Of a stretch of DNA of 46,176 nucleotides, positions 27,590 through 35,324 are shown one piece after another. Position 1 is the first letter of the stretch; each line of letters begins with the position of its first letter. Origin of the DNA: a virus; the IMG/VR virus record IMGVR_UViG_3300038682_000083, positions 1 to 46,176 of that record; one strand, given 5' to 3'. The notes beneath the pieces were generated by a model. The model had not been told where the DNA came from, made no database searches, and saw only the letters and a list, made by a program, of their open reading frames with translations. Made by a program: the position numbers and the translations under genes.

Positions 27590-27743
27590 TAGGCTTCTCC
27601 TCGTAGTAATACTTATCAGCTGTCTTTAAGCACACACAACAGAGCTGCTCGTCATAGTCTGCTTGCTTAACACAGTTATCACAGTGTCTAGTAGCCCTAA
27701 GCTCAGCTATCATAGCAACTGCTTCATCGTTAGTCATTACCAT
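27573..27743 (-). CDS. Small zinc-ribbon-like protein
   Basis: A 56-residue ORF with two Cys pairs (C21-x-x-C24 and C35/C36-x-C38) spaced as in a zinc ribbon. Its ATG 27743 overlaps the stop of the preceding gene (TAATG), and its end overlaps the exonuclease start. It is likely real by this tight coupling. Nucleic-acid or protein binding is a reasonable guess from the Cys pattern only. Confidence 0.6.
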   Translation of the reverse strand: MVMTNDEAVAMIAELRATRHCDNCVKQADYDEQLCCVCLKTADKYYYEEKPSESSD

Positions 27744-27904
27744 TAGGTATTCCCCAACTCTGACAGAGCTTTGTACATTTCTTCGAAAGCTTTATCTAAC
27801 GGTGTCTTCTTCTTGCCAAAGATTCTATCGTAACCTGATGAGTACTCTTCTGTAACTGAGCGGAACCTGCTAAGGTCTCCGTATGTCATACGCTTGTCGC
27901 TCAT
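27743..27904 (-). CDS. Small basic protein
   Basis: A 53-residue protein (MSDKRMTYGDLSRF...), basic with a KKK patch and a helical C-terminus. It starts in an ATGA overlap with the upstream gene and ends in a TAATG overlap with the zinc-ribbon gene. Function unknown. Confidence 0.6.
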   Translation of the reverse strand: MSDKRMTYGDLSRFRSVTEEYSSGYDRIFGKKKTPLDKAFEEMYKALSELGNT

Positions 27905-28113
27905 GCTGCCCTCGCGTAGTTACGCTTCATACCTTTGACTAAAGCTTTAATACAGAAAGGGTTGAGTTGGTATTGATCTCGGTCGTACTCAGAAGGTAAC
28001 GGCATACCTTTGAAAGACTTAGTAACTTTAACCGTTACTCCGTCTGCGTACTCAGCATCAGGGAACAAAGCCTTAGCTTGCCTACGTAATTGTTTAACTA
28101 CTTTGTTTCTCAT
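27901..28113 (-). CDS. Small basic hypothetical protein
   Basis: A 70-residue protein with a strongly basic N-terminus (MRNKVVKQLRRQAKALF) and a basic C-terminus. ATG 28113 has GGAG 5 bases upstream and overlaps the stop of the coiled-coil gene (ATGA). Nucleic acid binding is possible from charge; no family recognised. Confidence 0.65.
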   Translation of the reverse strand: MRNKVVKQLRRQAKALFPDAEYADGVTVKVTKSFKGMPLPSEYDRDQYQLNPFCIKALVKGMKRNYARAA

Positions 28114-28502
28114 GTGTACTCCAACAGTGCATACCTGCACTCGCTAAGTTGTTTGTTAAGAGAGGCGATCTCTAGTGCCATGTTCAATGTCCGGTCTCTG
28201 AACTCTTCAGCTATTGTTTCTAGCTCTTCGATGTATAAGTCAAGACCGTTACGATCATGCTCTAATTCTTCTATAGTATCTGTAAGCTGTTCATTAGTTG
28301 ACCTAAGGCTGCTGATCTCTTCCTTGTCGCACAAGTATAAGGTTGCCTTAAGGTTTTCTACTTCCTTACGTAGCTCAGAGTTCTGTCCTTTGATAGATCG
28401 TACTAACATTTCGTAAGAATTTATCTTCTTGTTGAGAGTGTCGATCTCGTCTTGCATATTGTCTCGCACTAGCATCTCAACAGTTGTTCCTAGTTCGCTC
28501 AT
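28110..28502 (-). CDS. Coiled-coil protein
   Basis: A 130-residue acidic protein predicted to be one long coiled coil from about residue 15 to 125 (heptads of Leu, Ile and Val among Glu, Lys and Asn). ATG 28502 with GGAG 6 bases upstream is preferred over TTG 28514. It is the first gene after the structured 368-base gap. A structural or scaffolding role in replication is possible; the family is not recognised. Confidence 0.68.
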   Translation of the reverse strand: MSELGTTVEMLVRDNMQDEIDTLNKKINSYEMLVRSIKGQNSELRKEVENLKATLYLCDKEEISSLRSTNEQLTDTIEELEHDRNGLDLYIEELETIAEEFRDRTLNMALEIASLNKQLSECRYALLEYT

Positions 28503-28523
28503 ATTAATCTCCAATTGCTTTAC

Positions 28524-28688
28524 TCTTTAGGGTATGCACCACCACATTGTCCATTTCGAATAGGGAACTCCCCGCTATCTGAGGCAAGTTCTTACTCGAC
28601 TTGCTCTGTGTCAGAATCTCACGTTAAGGGAGCAGACCCACACCGACTAGTATTCGTGCTGTCTTATGGAAGGTGCATACGCTAAAGA
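28524..28688 (-). ncRNA. Candidate structured RNA, 165 nt
   Basis: The ends pair: TCTTTAG (28524-28530) with CTAAAGA (28682-28688) and GTATGCACC (28532-28540) with GGTGCATAC (28672-28680), separated by a single mismatch. Inside is an eight-pair hairpin with one bulge (28581-28606, GAG/CAAGT with ACTTG/CTC). This closed domain with a long base stem resembles small regulatory RNAs in outline. I do not recognise a known RNA family; strand is inferred from operon direction. Confidence 0.45.
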
Positions 28689-28766
28689 ATAAAGTTAGAC
28701 AACAGTGAGTAGATTCAGCCTACTCTTTAATCAGCCTCTAAATATCCGAGCTGCTGTCTATTCTCC

Positions 28767-28806
28767 GTGTTACATAAGTGCTAATGCTTAGGTCTTATGA
28801 TAACAC
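28767..28806 (-). other. 12-pair hairpin after SSB gene
   Basis: GTGTTA and CATAAG pair with CTTATG and TAACAC with one bulged base and a 15-base loop. It lies 64 bases downstream of the ssDNA-binding protein stop and lacks a T tract, so it may stabilise or process the mRNA rather than terminate it. Confidence 0.55.
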
Positions 28807-28846
28807 TACCGTCTTTCGGCGTCTTGGCGCAACCAGTAGGACGGTA
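28807..28846 (-). other. Hairpin immediately after SSB gene
   Basis: TACCGTC (28807-28813) pairs with GACGGTA (28840-28846) around a GC-rich interior that contains a near-duplicated GTCTT-GGCG. It adjoins the 12-pair hairpin, giving a compact two-hairpin element 25 bases past the SSB stop. Confidence 0.5.
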
Positions 28847-28870
28847 CACTGGCCTTGCAAGGGCTGCTCT

Positions 28871-29476
28871 TTAGAATGGAATATCATCATCGAAGTTATC
28901 ATCAGCAGGTGTAGTCTGAACTACATTACCTTCAAGCTTAGCTAACATGTCAGCTGAGTTATCAGCATTCTTCATGTCTTCTTGACGAGACTCAGATAAC
29001 TTATCCCATATCTCTTTGTTAGGTTTATCGAACTCAAACATGTATACATCACAGTCTGGTTCAGCGATAGTTAACCCTGCCATAGGCTTAGTAACGTTAA
29101 TGATGTTAGCGTACACTGTACCGTCAGGCTTAGGCTTAGAGTGCTCTATCTCAATCATACACGGCTTGCCTAGCAGCTGCTCCATGTGTGTTACCTTGCT
29201 GTCGATAGCGTTGACATACTTCATCAGCGTACCGTCAGGGTTAGACGTTTGGTTAAGACCGAACTTACTAGTCCATACCATCTTCTGTTTCTCTTCACCA
29301 TCAATGTTAATAGTGAGAGCCGGTACTGTGAAACCTAGTACCACCTTAGGTTTAGACCCAAACTTGTCTGTCTGTGTGCCTATCTCAAGTATGCGTACCA
29401 ATCTAGCAGCATATAGACCTTCGTCGATTAATTCGAATGTTGTCTGCGGTGCTTCTTGTGGGTTGAAATGTGTCAT
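28871..29476 (-). CDS. Single-stranded DNA-binding protein
   Basis: A 201-residue protein with a beta-rich OB-like core and a C-terminal acidic tip (DDNFDDDIPF), the hallmark of SSB proteins that recruit replication partners. It lies between polymerase and exonuclease genes, as T7 gp2.5 does. It would coat ssDNA and coordinate primase-helicase and polymerase. One copy of the 16-bp palindrome is inside the coding sequence near its C-terminus and encodes NVVQTTP. Confidence 0.8.
   Translation of the reverse strand: MTHFNPQEAPQTTFELIDEGLYAARLVRILEIGTQTDKFGSKPKVVLGFTVPALTINIDGEEKQKMVWTSKFGLNQTSNPDGTLMKYVNAIDSKVTHMEQLLGKPCMIEIEHSKPKPDGTVYANIINVTKPMAGLTIAEPDCDVYMFEFDKPNKEIWDKLSESRQEDMKNADNSADMLAKLEGNVVQTTPADDNFDDDIPF
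28910..28925. repeat. 16-bp palindrome copy 1 (inside SSB gene)
   Basis: TGTAGTCTGAACTACA: arms TGTAGT/ACTACA intact, centre CTGA. In frame it encodes NVVQTT in the SSB protein, the same peptide as another copy in the 638-residue gene. Confidence 0.7.
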
Positions 29477-29949
29477 CCTATTTCCTTATCAATATAAAGT
29501 TTCCAGCCGTGATGAGACTTTCTCTTACCTAGTGCGACCTCAGACATATTGCCTTGAGACAAATTGTTCTCTCTTGAGAACTTAGTTAGGTTGTATATAG
29601 AGACTACCTCACCTTCTGGTGAAATGAATTTGTAGTGTTTGGCCAGAGTATGCTCAGCATTCTTCTGTCTTGTGCACCACTCTAAGTTGTCTACACTGTT
29701 GTTGGTCTTGTCTTCATCAATGTGGTTAACTTCAGGAAGATTGTTAGGATTAGGTAGATAAGCTTTTGCCACCAACCTGTGCACTTTGAAGTTAGTACGA
29801 ACACCTTCCTTGCACAAAGATAATTCCAGATAACCGTCTTTGTCAGGTGCGGGTTTAAGAATATGTTCGGAATTATTAACAACCAAACCAATCTCAGACA
29901 CCTTATAAAGCCCTTCGTATCCTAGAACATCCTTACGAGACAAGAGCAT
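29473..29949 (-). CDS. HNH homing endonuclease
   Basis: A 158-residue free-standing homing endonuclease. N-terminal NUMOD4-like segment YEGLYKVSEIG (11-21), HNH core HRLVAKAYLPNPNNLPEV (57-74) then NHIDEDKTNNSVDNLEW (75-91), and a C-terminal NUMOD1-like DNA-binding segment (about 115-155). It overlaps the SSB start by 4 bases and has a weak ribosome binding site. These genes spread by cutting related phage genomes that lack them; no intron is evident around it. Confidence 0.88.
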   Translation of the reverse strand: MLLSRKDVLGYEGLYKVSEIGLVVNNSEHILKPAPDKDGYLELSLCKEGVRTNFKVHRLVAKAYLPNPNNLPEVNHIDEDKTNNSVDNLEWCTRQKNAEHTLAKHYKFISPEGEVVSIYNLTKFSRENNLSQGNMSEVALGKRKSHHGWKLYIDKEIG

Positions 29950-29961
29950 AATTAAAACTCA

Positions 29962-30270
29962 TTACCATGATACCTTTATTTCGTTAGGGTTTGATTTAGG
30001 CTTGCTTAGAATACTTTCAGCATTCCATTCTGCTATGTTTTGAGAGTCTTTAGCCGCCAAGGATTTCTCTAAGAAACATGCTAATCTGCTAAGCTCTTGT
30101 AGTTCTGTCTTACTAAGCAGTACTGCTACCGGTTGTTTATTGCGGTAGTCAGGAAGCTTAGTTATCTCTATCTCCCCGCACTCACCCCGCACTACTAAAC
30201 CGTGAAGACCTGTGTAACCTTCGTTTAACTCTGCTTCTAGCTGTTCTACTTTTGTTTTCTCTTCGCTCAT
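29962..30270 (-). CDS. Hypothetical protein
   Basis: A 102-residue soluble protein between the polymerase and the homing endonuclease. ATG 30270 has GGAG 8 bases upstream. The C-terminal part is helical, the N-terminus acidic. No family recognised. Confidence 0.6.
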   Translation of the reverse strand: MSEEKTKVEQLEAELNEGYTGLHGLVVRGECGEIEITKLPDYRNKQPVAVLLSKTELQELSRLACFLEKSLAAKDSQNIAEWNAESILSKPKSNPNEIKVSW

Positions 30271-30283
30271 GGCGCTGTCTCCA

Positions 30284-31729
30284 TTAGTGTGTGTCGTACC
30301 AAGTGTCGCCTATCTCTGCTTCACCTTTAATTGGACACTTAGATTTTATAAAAGTTCCTGCTTTAATTATACTATCCTCTAAGATGTAAGCCACCCTAGC
30401 TGCATGTTCTTCCTTAACATGGAATTGAAATTCATCATGCTGCATGGTAACTATCTCAGCATCTAGCTCTTGCTTCTTGATAGCATCGTAAGCAAAGCAT
30501 AGCGCTACCTTCATTAAGAACTGTTCGTAGTCTTGAAGCAGATACACTAGCAGCATATGCTCAGAGTCTACGTATATTCTATTACCAGCTATGCCTAGTA
30601 TGTACCCGTTCTTCTTCCAGAACTTAGAGAGTTCTTTAAGCAACTTGGTTAATGCAGGTAAACCTTTCTCAAACTTCTTGCGTATGTCAGCTGCTACTTC
30701 TTCGCTGACTCCAAGCTGAGAAGCTGTCTTAGCAACTCCTGCTCCGAACAAGTACCCATAGAATACTCCTTTAGCATGTTGTCTAGTAACTCCTGCTCTA
30801 GCGCCGTTAAGTGAGTGGATGTCAGTGCCTTCAGACTTCTTTCCGTACTGTAGTGCATGGATAAACTCCGCATCATCTAGGTAGTGGGCTAGTCCTCGCA
30901 CCTGACACTGATCTGCATCAGCTCCTACTATCTTATAGCCTCCCTCAGAACAGAATACCTTACGCATAGGCTTCCATAAGAAGTGTGTCTTATGCCCGTC
31001 ATAAGATTCCTTGCCGGGATTAGGTACGTTAGCTATCTGCGAGTGTGTCATACGCCTAGTAGCTGCACCGATAGAGTTAACCTTAGAGGATAGCCTACCG
31101 TCAGGTCTACAGTTACGTATGAAGCCTTCGATCTGTGACTTCTTATGACGAGCTTTAGTACGGTATCCTATCAGCTTAGCTATAGGGCCAAGAGTTTCAA
31201 GATCATCAAGAGATTCATCCGTTATCTTAGGAGAAGTCTTGACACGATCACCGAAAGCATTACGTACTTCTCTCCCGTTAACCTTCTTGTAGTTCCACTC
31301 CCTTGGTTGCCAACCGTTCTTAAGCAACCATTCCTTTACCTGCTTATCAGACCCAAGGTTAATTGGAGTATACTCAATACGACAAAAGCATCCAGCAACC
31401 AAAGATTCAGTCTCGGTGTCTGTACTGTCTCCATAGATTTCTCTAATCCAGTCTGATACTTGCTTCGTATACTGTCCATTAAGTTTGTAAATCTTTTCAA
31501 CTGTAGCCCCCTTAGGTTTAATCCTAGCAGGTATGGAAGGGACAGCATAACTATCCACCCAATCCATACGTTCTTGTAGATGTGATATCTGCTTATGGCA
31601 TTCATCTTTATCGAGAGGGAATCCATTCTTCTCCATCTCGAACATGATGTCAGCTACCTTAAGCTCAAGCCGCAGTGCGTCGCTTCGAGTCAAATGTGTG
31701 GTAAAACATTTCGGTATCTTCGCACTCAC
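30284..31729 (-). CDS. DNA polymerase, family A polymerase domain (split)
   Basis: A 481-residue polymerase domain of the T7 type. Motif A VGADADQCQVRGL (about 266-278), motif B RQHAKGVFYGYLFG (about 314-327) and motif C MQHDEFQF (about 426-433) are intact. The 3'-5' exonuclease domain lies in the preceding ORF, in another frame, overlapping by 65 bases. GTG 31729 has GGAG 7 bases upstream, so separate initiation is possible. Removing one T from the run at 31703-31706 would fuse both ORFs into one ordinary polymerase, so a sequencing error or a programmed frameshift are the alternatives. Confidence 0.88.
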   Translation of the reverse strand: MSAKIPKCFTTHLTRSDALRLELKVADIMFEMEKNGFPLDKDECHKQISHLQERMDWVDSYAVPSIPARIKPKGATVEKIYKLNGQYTKQVSDWIREIYGDSTDTETESLVAGCFCRIEYTPINLGSDKQVKEWLLKNGWQPREWNYKKVNGREVRNAFGDRVKTSPKITDESLDDLETLGPIAKLIGYRTKARHKKSQIEGFIRNCRPDGRLSSKVNSIGAATRRMTHSQIANVPNPGKESYDGHKTHFLWKPMRKVFCSEGGYKIVGADADQCQVRGLAHYLDDAEFIHALQYGKKSEGTDIHSLNGARAGVTRQHAKGVFYGYLFGAGVAKTASQLGVSEEVAADIRKKFEKGLPALTKLLKELSKFWKKNGYILGIAGNRIYVDSEHMLLVYLLQDYEQFLMKVALCFAYDAIKKQELDAEIVTMQHDEFQFHVKEEHAARVAYILEDSIIKAGTFIKSKCPIKGEAEIGDTWYDTH

Positions 31730-32186
31730 GTTCCAACTCCTTAAGCATCAGCCTGTTAATCTCTACATCTTCACAACACCTGTGCCCCATAGCTGCTGTG
31801 TACTTACTCCAGTCCTTATGCTCAGGCTTACCTCTACCTACCCTATACCCCCAAGCTTCTATGCTGTGAGTAGCTCCTCCGTAGTACCCTACAGGGAGCG
31901 GTCTCTTAGGGTACAGCATACGTGAGTACACTAAGGTATCTAAGATTATCTGGTGAGACTTAGGCTTCCAACCGTATAGCTTTTCAAAGAGAGGTAGGTC
32001 ATGTCGCTTCTCGTTGTGACATACTAGAACATCACATTGATGTAGTCTAGACAACGCTACCTCTATCTGATCAGGTGCATACAAGTCTACTTCTTCCTTA
32101 CCGTACCATCCCATAGCTATGCACCAAAGGACAGAGGCTTCTTCAACGAAGCCGTCTGATTCTGAATCGTAGATTAGTATGTCCAT
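31665..32186 (-). CDS. DNA polymerase 3'-5' exonuclease domain (split)
   Basis: A 173-residue proofreading domain that in T7 is the N-terminal part of gp5. Exo I YDSESDG (D7, E9), Exo II HNEKRHDLPLFEKL (about 56-69) and Exo III CEDVEINRLML (about 137-147) are all present; HSIEAWGYRVG matches the T7 HALEAWGYRLG segment. It ends about 22 residues after the point where the reading frame of the polymerase takes over. It is either an independent exonuclease subunit or one half of a frameshifted gene. Confidence 0.87.
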   Translation of the reverse strand: MDILIYDSESDGFVEEASVLWCIAMGWYGKEEVDLYAPDQIEVALSRLHQCDVLVCHNEKRHDLPLFEKLYGWKPKSHQIILDTLVYSRMLYPKRPLPVGYYGGATHSIEAWGYRVGRGKPEHKDWSKYTAAMGHRCCEDVEINRLMLKELERECEDTEMFYHTFDSKRRTAA

Positions 32187-32188
32187 AC

Positions 32189-32596
32189 TTATACCTTAGG
32201 TGGGTATACGACAGCTGCTACTAAGTCGCCGTAGTTATCTTCGTATGTCATTATTTCTTTAAAATCTGTTGCATCTTTATCCCAAATTAAAGAGGATACA
32301 ATAAGCTTAACCTCAGTCTCTATGTCTACAGGGTTACCTGAGTCTGGATTTACTTCATACCACTTGCCGTTTACATTGGTAAGAATATCAAAGCATCTAT
32401 TGCCTTCGTAAGCCCAATCTATTACAGACTGCTGACGTTTAGTCTTTGAGAATTCTTTCTCTTTAACATCAGTAAGAGCATTGATAGCAAAGTCGAAGTC
32501 TGCTTCTGTCAATTCTTGTGGGCCAAATACCCAATCATTTCTGCTTAATGAAACTTTTGTATCTGTACCAAACTTAACTGCATCGTATGTTTTCAC
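32189..32596 (-). CDS. Hypothetical protein
   Basis: A 135-residue acidic protein of unknown family, directly before the exonuclease domain gene. GTG 32596 is supported by GAGAGG 8 bases upstream and overlaps the preceding gene by 23 bases. No motif recognised. Confidence 0.6.
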   Translation of the reverse strand: MKTYDAVKFGTDTKVSLSRNDWVFGPQELTEADFDFAINALTDVKEKEFSKTKRQQSVIDWAYEGNRCFDILTNVNGKWYEVNPDSGNPVDIETEVKLIVSSLIWDKDATDFKEIMTYEDNYGDLVAAVVYPPKV

Positions 32597-32771
32597 TTTG
32601 CCAACCTCTCATTACGTTGTCTTTAATTCTTTCGTTTGTAATATCTTTGACACTATCTTCTAAGGATAGTTTCAACTCTGCGTACTTCTTTCCTTGCAAG
32701 TACCAGTACTTATCCTCTTGATACTGTGCATCCTTATTGTCTTGGTTAATAGCTTTCATTTCTCTGAACAT
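32574..32771 (-). CDS. Small hypothetical protein
   Basis: A 65-residue charged helical protein. ATG 32771 has GAGG 8 bases upstream and follows the primase-helicase stop by one base. Function unknown. Confidence 0.6.
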   Translation of the reverse strand: MFREMKAINQDNKDAQYQEDKYWYLQGKKYAELKLSLEDSVKDITNERIKDNVMRGWQSENIRCS

Positions 32772-32772
32772 G

Positions 32773-34428
32773 TTACCACCTCTCACTGAGCTGTGTAGTT
32801 TCAGGGTCGTAGTGCAGGAAGAAGTTACCTACGTTACCGTACTCCCTATCTTTAAGCATAACTATCTTACGTGTGTTACGTTCATGCTCAGGTATGTCTG
32901 AGTCTTTACTCCCTTCGATACCCCATATATAGTTAGACCACTTCATCATAGCCCTACTGCCTGTCATTTGAGACTCTAGTACCTTACCTCCACGCTCATG
33001 GTTAGCACCAGTCTTAGGTGGGTTGAGGTGTGCAAAGTATATGACACTGAAATCTAGCTCTTGTGTCATAGCTGATATGTCTGCAAAGATATTATTCAAC
33101 ATATCATTAGCTTCTGATGAACCTAGGTGAGCTACCAATGCAGTGATAGGGTCTAGGTATACCAGCTTACTACCTCGTAGTACATCCCTACGCATGTAAG
33201 CTTTGATCTCATTCCAATCCCTTGAGCCTCTGTGTGTGCAGAGAGTTACCAAACCCTTTAGTGGTAGTAGGGCTGCTTGTATCTCCTCTTGTGTGGCACC
33301 ACAGTCAGGTTTATGGTATGGTTTCTTACCTACCTTGGAGGCTAGCAATCTACCGGACTTTACAGCTGAGTATTCTAAATCAAATACAGTTTGCTTAAGC
33401 TTATGTTCAGTAGCAAGGTGCGCTATGATCTGATTCTTTACATCAGACTTACCCATACCTACGCCACCAGCAAAACCTATGATCTGTTGTGTGTGTAAAC
33501 CATAGGTTAGCTTAGTCATAGAAGCAAACGGGTAAGAGATACCATGCTTAGGCGGTTCTATTATCTCATTAACCAAGTCGTATATATCTGTCATACCTGA
33601 CATTACATACTCAACTGAGGAGAACATAGCAAGCTTAGCCAGCTCGTCTGACTTGCCGTCCATCAGCATTTGATTAGGGTCTTGTCCCTCAGGTAAGGTA
33701 ACGTACTTAACGTGAGGTAGTATGGATGCTACTTCTTCTACACACTTACGACCTGCTTCATCTGAGTCCATCACTAAGATGATCTCGCTGAACTTATCAA
33801 GAAGACTTGTCTGTTCAGTCAGCACATCTACTGCACAACCTGTACCATGAGGTAAGCCTACTACATTAGGCTCAGCTGATGCGAACTTAGACTTTGCCCA
33901 GCTGTCTTTGATGGCTTGGTATAAGGATACCGCGTCGATAGGACTTTCAGTAATGAAGAGTTTCTTCCCTCCTCCCTTATTAACCAGCTGTTGTCCGAAC
34001 AGGACAGCTTCCTTAGGTCTACCTTGGTTCCAGAATCTTTTTTCATCAGCTAACCTAACCTTATAACCGCATAGTTTTAAGGACTCATCGTGGTAAGGAA
34101 CGAGATAACTTCCAACACTGTTCCTATCAGTAGGGCTGACACCAACACGGCAACCATACCTTTCGAGTGCAGCCTTCTTGAGTTTTCTTTTCGGCCATGC
34201 CTTGATGTCACAAGATAAGAACTCCTTTAGTTGTTCATTGACTTGCGCGTCTGTTAATTCAACACGCTCTTGAGGTTTGATATCCTTTTCTTTCCAGTTG
34301 GTAGCGTGCCCGCAACGATTGCAGTACGCACCGCCATCCTTGAATAACATCAGGTGGTTTCCTGTGCTATCAGAACCTTTCTTCCTACATTCGGGGCAAG
34401 GTGCATCCCCTATAATATTCTTAGCCAT
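32773..34428 (-). CDS. Primase-helicase (T7 gp4-like)
   Basis: A 551-residue bifunctional replication protein. A zinc ribbon lies at the N-terminus (C11, C14, C36, C39), then a TOPRIM primase core (KLFITESPIDAVSLY around 152-167 and an ILVMDSDEAG segment around 215-224), then a RecA-like hexameric helicase with Walker A GGVGMGKSD (about 317-325) and a Walker B-like LVYLDPITALV segment. It unwinds DNA at the fork and synthesises primers. It follows the phosphoesterase gene by one base. Confidence 0.92.
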   Translation of the reverse strand: MAKNIIGDAPCPECRKKGSDSTGNHLMLFKDGGAYCNRCGHATNWKEKDIKPQERVELTDAQVNEQLKEFLSCDIKAWPKRKLKKAALERYGCRVGVSPTDRNSVGSYLVPYHDESLKLCGYKVRLADEKRFWNQGRPKEAVLFGQQLVNKGGGKKLFITESPIDAVSLYQAIKDSWAKSKFASAEPNVVGLPHGTGCAVDVLTEQTSLLDKFSEIILVMDSDEAGRKCVEEVASILPHVKYVTLPEGQDPNQMLMDGKSDELAKLAMFSSVEYVMSGMTDIYDLVNEIIEPPKHGISYPFASMTKLTYGLHTQQIIGFAGGVGMGKSDVKNQIIAHLATEHKLKQTVFDLEYSAVKSGRLLASKVGKKPYHKPDCGATQEEIQAALLPLKGLVTLCTHRGSRDWNEIKAYMRRDVLRGSKLVYLDPITALVAHLGSSEANDMLNNIFADISAMTQELDFSVIYFAHLNPPKTGANHERGGKVLESQMTGSRAMMKWSNYIWGIEGSKDSDIPEHERNTRKIVMLKDREYGNVGNFFLHYDPETTQLSERW

Positions 34429-34429
34429 A

Positions 34430-35197
34430 CTAAATCTCTATGACCTTTGTTGAATCGAAGTCAGGGTTAGTTTCGTAATTGTAATACCCATAAGGGTTAG
34501 CAACTACGCGTGTCTCTCCTATCATGTAGTCCTTAGAGCTGTGTATATGCCCGTGACACCACAACTTTATGTTAGGGTTGTCTTTGATAAGATCATCGAA
34601 CTCGTTATGGTACGCACAGTTTAGTCTATCTCCTATGAACTCATCATCACAGCTGAGGTATGACGGTGTGTGGTGAGAAACAATAACAACTTTATCTACC
34701 TGTTTGTTGCTTAGGTCTATGTCCAGATTCTTTTTAAATCTTAAGTTGTTTTCGTTAGCGTCGTAAGGAGAGAATGCCACTATCTTAGCGGTGTTAGGGT
34801 CTACTTTCTTGATAGAACGGAAGTCATTCATACTATGCTGAATGACAGGAGCGTCTTCCTCAGGGATGTTAGTCCATCCTGTACCTCCGTAGAACATAAC
34901 ACCATCTATCACTACGTTATCATTGTATAGATAGTGAACATTGTCTTGGACACAGCGATACCACAACACATCGTCTAAGGTATCTATGTCGTGATTGTAA
35001 TACTCATGGTTCCCTGATACATAAACAACAGCTTTAAACCTACCTGACAGCTCGTCTAAGAGACTTTCTTTAGCACCCCCTACGTCTATATCCCCTGCTA
35101 AGACAAGCACCGTGTCGCTGTCCTCAGGAAGTTCTGGTATCTTGTAGTCCACCGGAGCAAACTCATTATGTATGTCGCTGAATAATCTTATCTTCAT
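34430..35197 (-). CDS. Calcineurin-like metallophosphoesterase
   Basis: A 255-residue enzyme with the full metal-binding set: D-x-H (FSDIH, about 7-11), GD (LAGDID), GNHE (SGNHEYY), SHH (VIVSHHTP) and GHIH (CHGHIHSS). Family members hydrolyse phosphodiesters, nucleotides or phosphoproteins; the substrate here is unknown. It is the first gene of the replication operon, just after a sigmaE-like promoter, and has no good Shine-Dalgarno: a copy of the 16-bp palindrome occupies the 16 bases directly before its ATG. Confidence 0.88.
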   Translation of the reverse strand: MKIRLFSDIHNEFAPVDYKIPELPEDSDTVLVLAGDIDVGGAKESLLDELSGRFKAVVYVSGNHEYYNHDIDTLDDVLWYRCVQDNVHYLYNDNVVIDGVMFYGGTGWTNIPEEDAPVIQHSMNDFRSIKKVDPNTAKIVAFSPYDANENNLRFKKNLDIDLSNKQVDKVVIVSHHTPSYLSCDDEFIGDRLNCAYHNEFDDLIKDNPNIKLWCHGHIHSSKDYMIGETRVVANPYGYYNYETNPDFDSTKVIEI

Positions 35198-35213
35198 TGT
35201 AGTCTAGCCTACA
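35198..35213. repeat. 16-bp palindrome copy 2 (adjacent to a start codon)
   Basis: TGTAGTCTAGCCTACA, one mismatch from a perfect palindrome, placed directly before the ATG of the phosphoesterase gene where a Shine-Dalgarno would be. It lies between the sigmaE-like promoter and the start, so it could block transcription or translation when bound or folded. Confidence 0.7.
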
Positions 35214-35230
35214 TTGGTGGGTTGTATGTA

Positions 35231-35259
35231 TTTGGATACGCGTATTAGGGAAAAGTTCC
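35231..35259 (-). promoter_or_regulatory. Candidate ECF-sigma promoter of replication operon
   Basis: On the - strand: GGAACTT (35259-35253), 15-base spacer, ATCCAAA (35237-35231). The -35 and the spacer length are identical to the sigma gene promoter, and the -10 matches it at 5 of 7 positions. It lies just beyond the sigma gene terminator and 34 bases before the first gene of the replication operon. Confidence 0.65.
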
Positions 35260-35292
35260 TTTGCTGATAAGCGAATGGTTTCTTACAGGCGT

Positions 35293-35324
35293 AAAAAAGC
35301 CCGCGACTAATTAAAGTGCGGGCT
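35293..35324 (-). terminator. Terminator of the sigma factor gene
   Basis: On the - strand: AGCCCGC, 13-base loop, GCGGGCT, then six T (35298-35293). It starts 6 bases after the sigma factor stop and separates the early region from the replication operon. Confidence 0.92.

Larger units (their letters stand above)
28503..28870. other. Structured non-coding gap in replication operon
   Basis: A 368-base stretch without a gene, in an operon whose other genes overlap or nearly touch. It holds three structures: a 7+9-pair stem closing a 165-base domain (28524-28688), a 12-pair hairpin (28767-28806), and a TACCGTC/GACGGTA hairpin (28807-28846). There is no terminator-like T tract. A non-coding RNA, an mRNA-processing region or a replication origin are all possible. 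Confidence 0.7.

Noticed and set aside
28549-28565. T-arm-like hairpin with loop TTCGAAT, suggesting a tRNA
   Set aside because: No matching acceptor, D or anticodon arm lies upstream on that strand; one stem pair is also mismatched.
29016-29585. Long open frame on the + strand opposite the SSB and homing endonuclease genes
   Set aside because: It is the antisense shadow of two well-supported genes and has no ribosome binding site.
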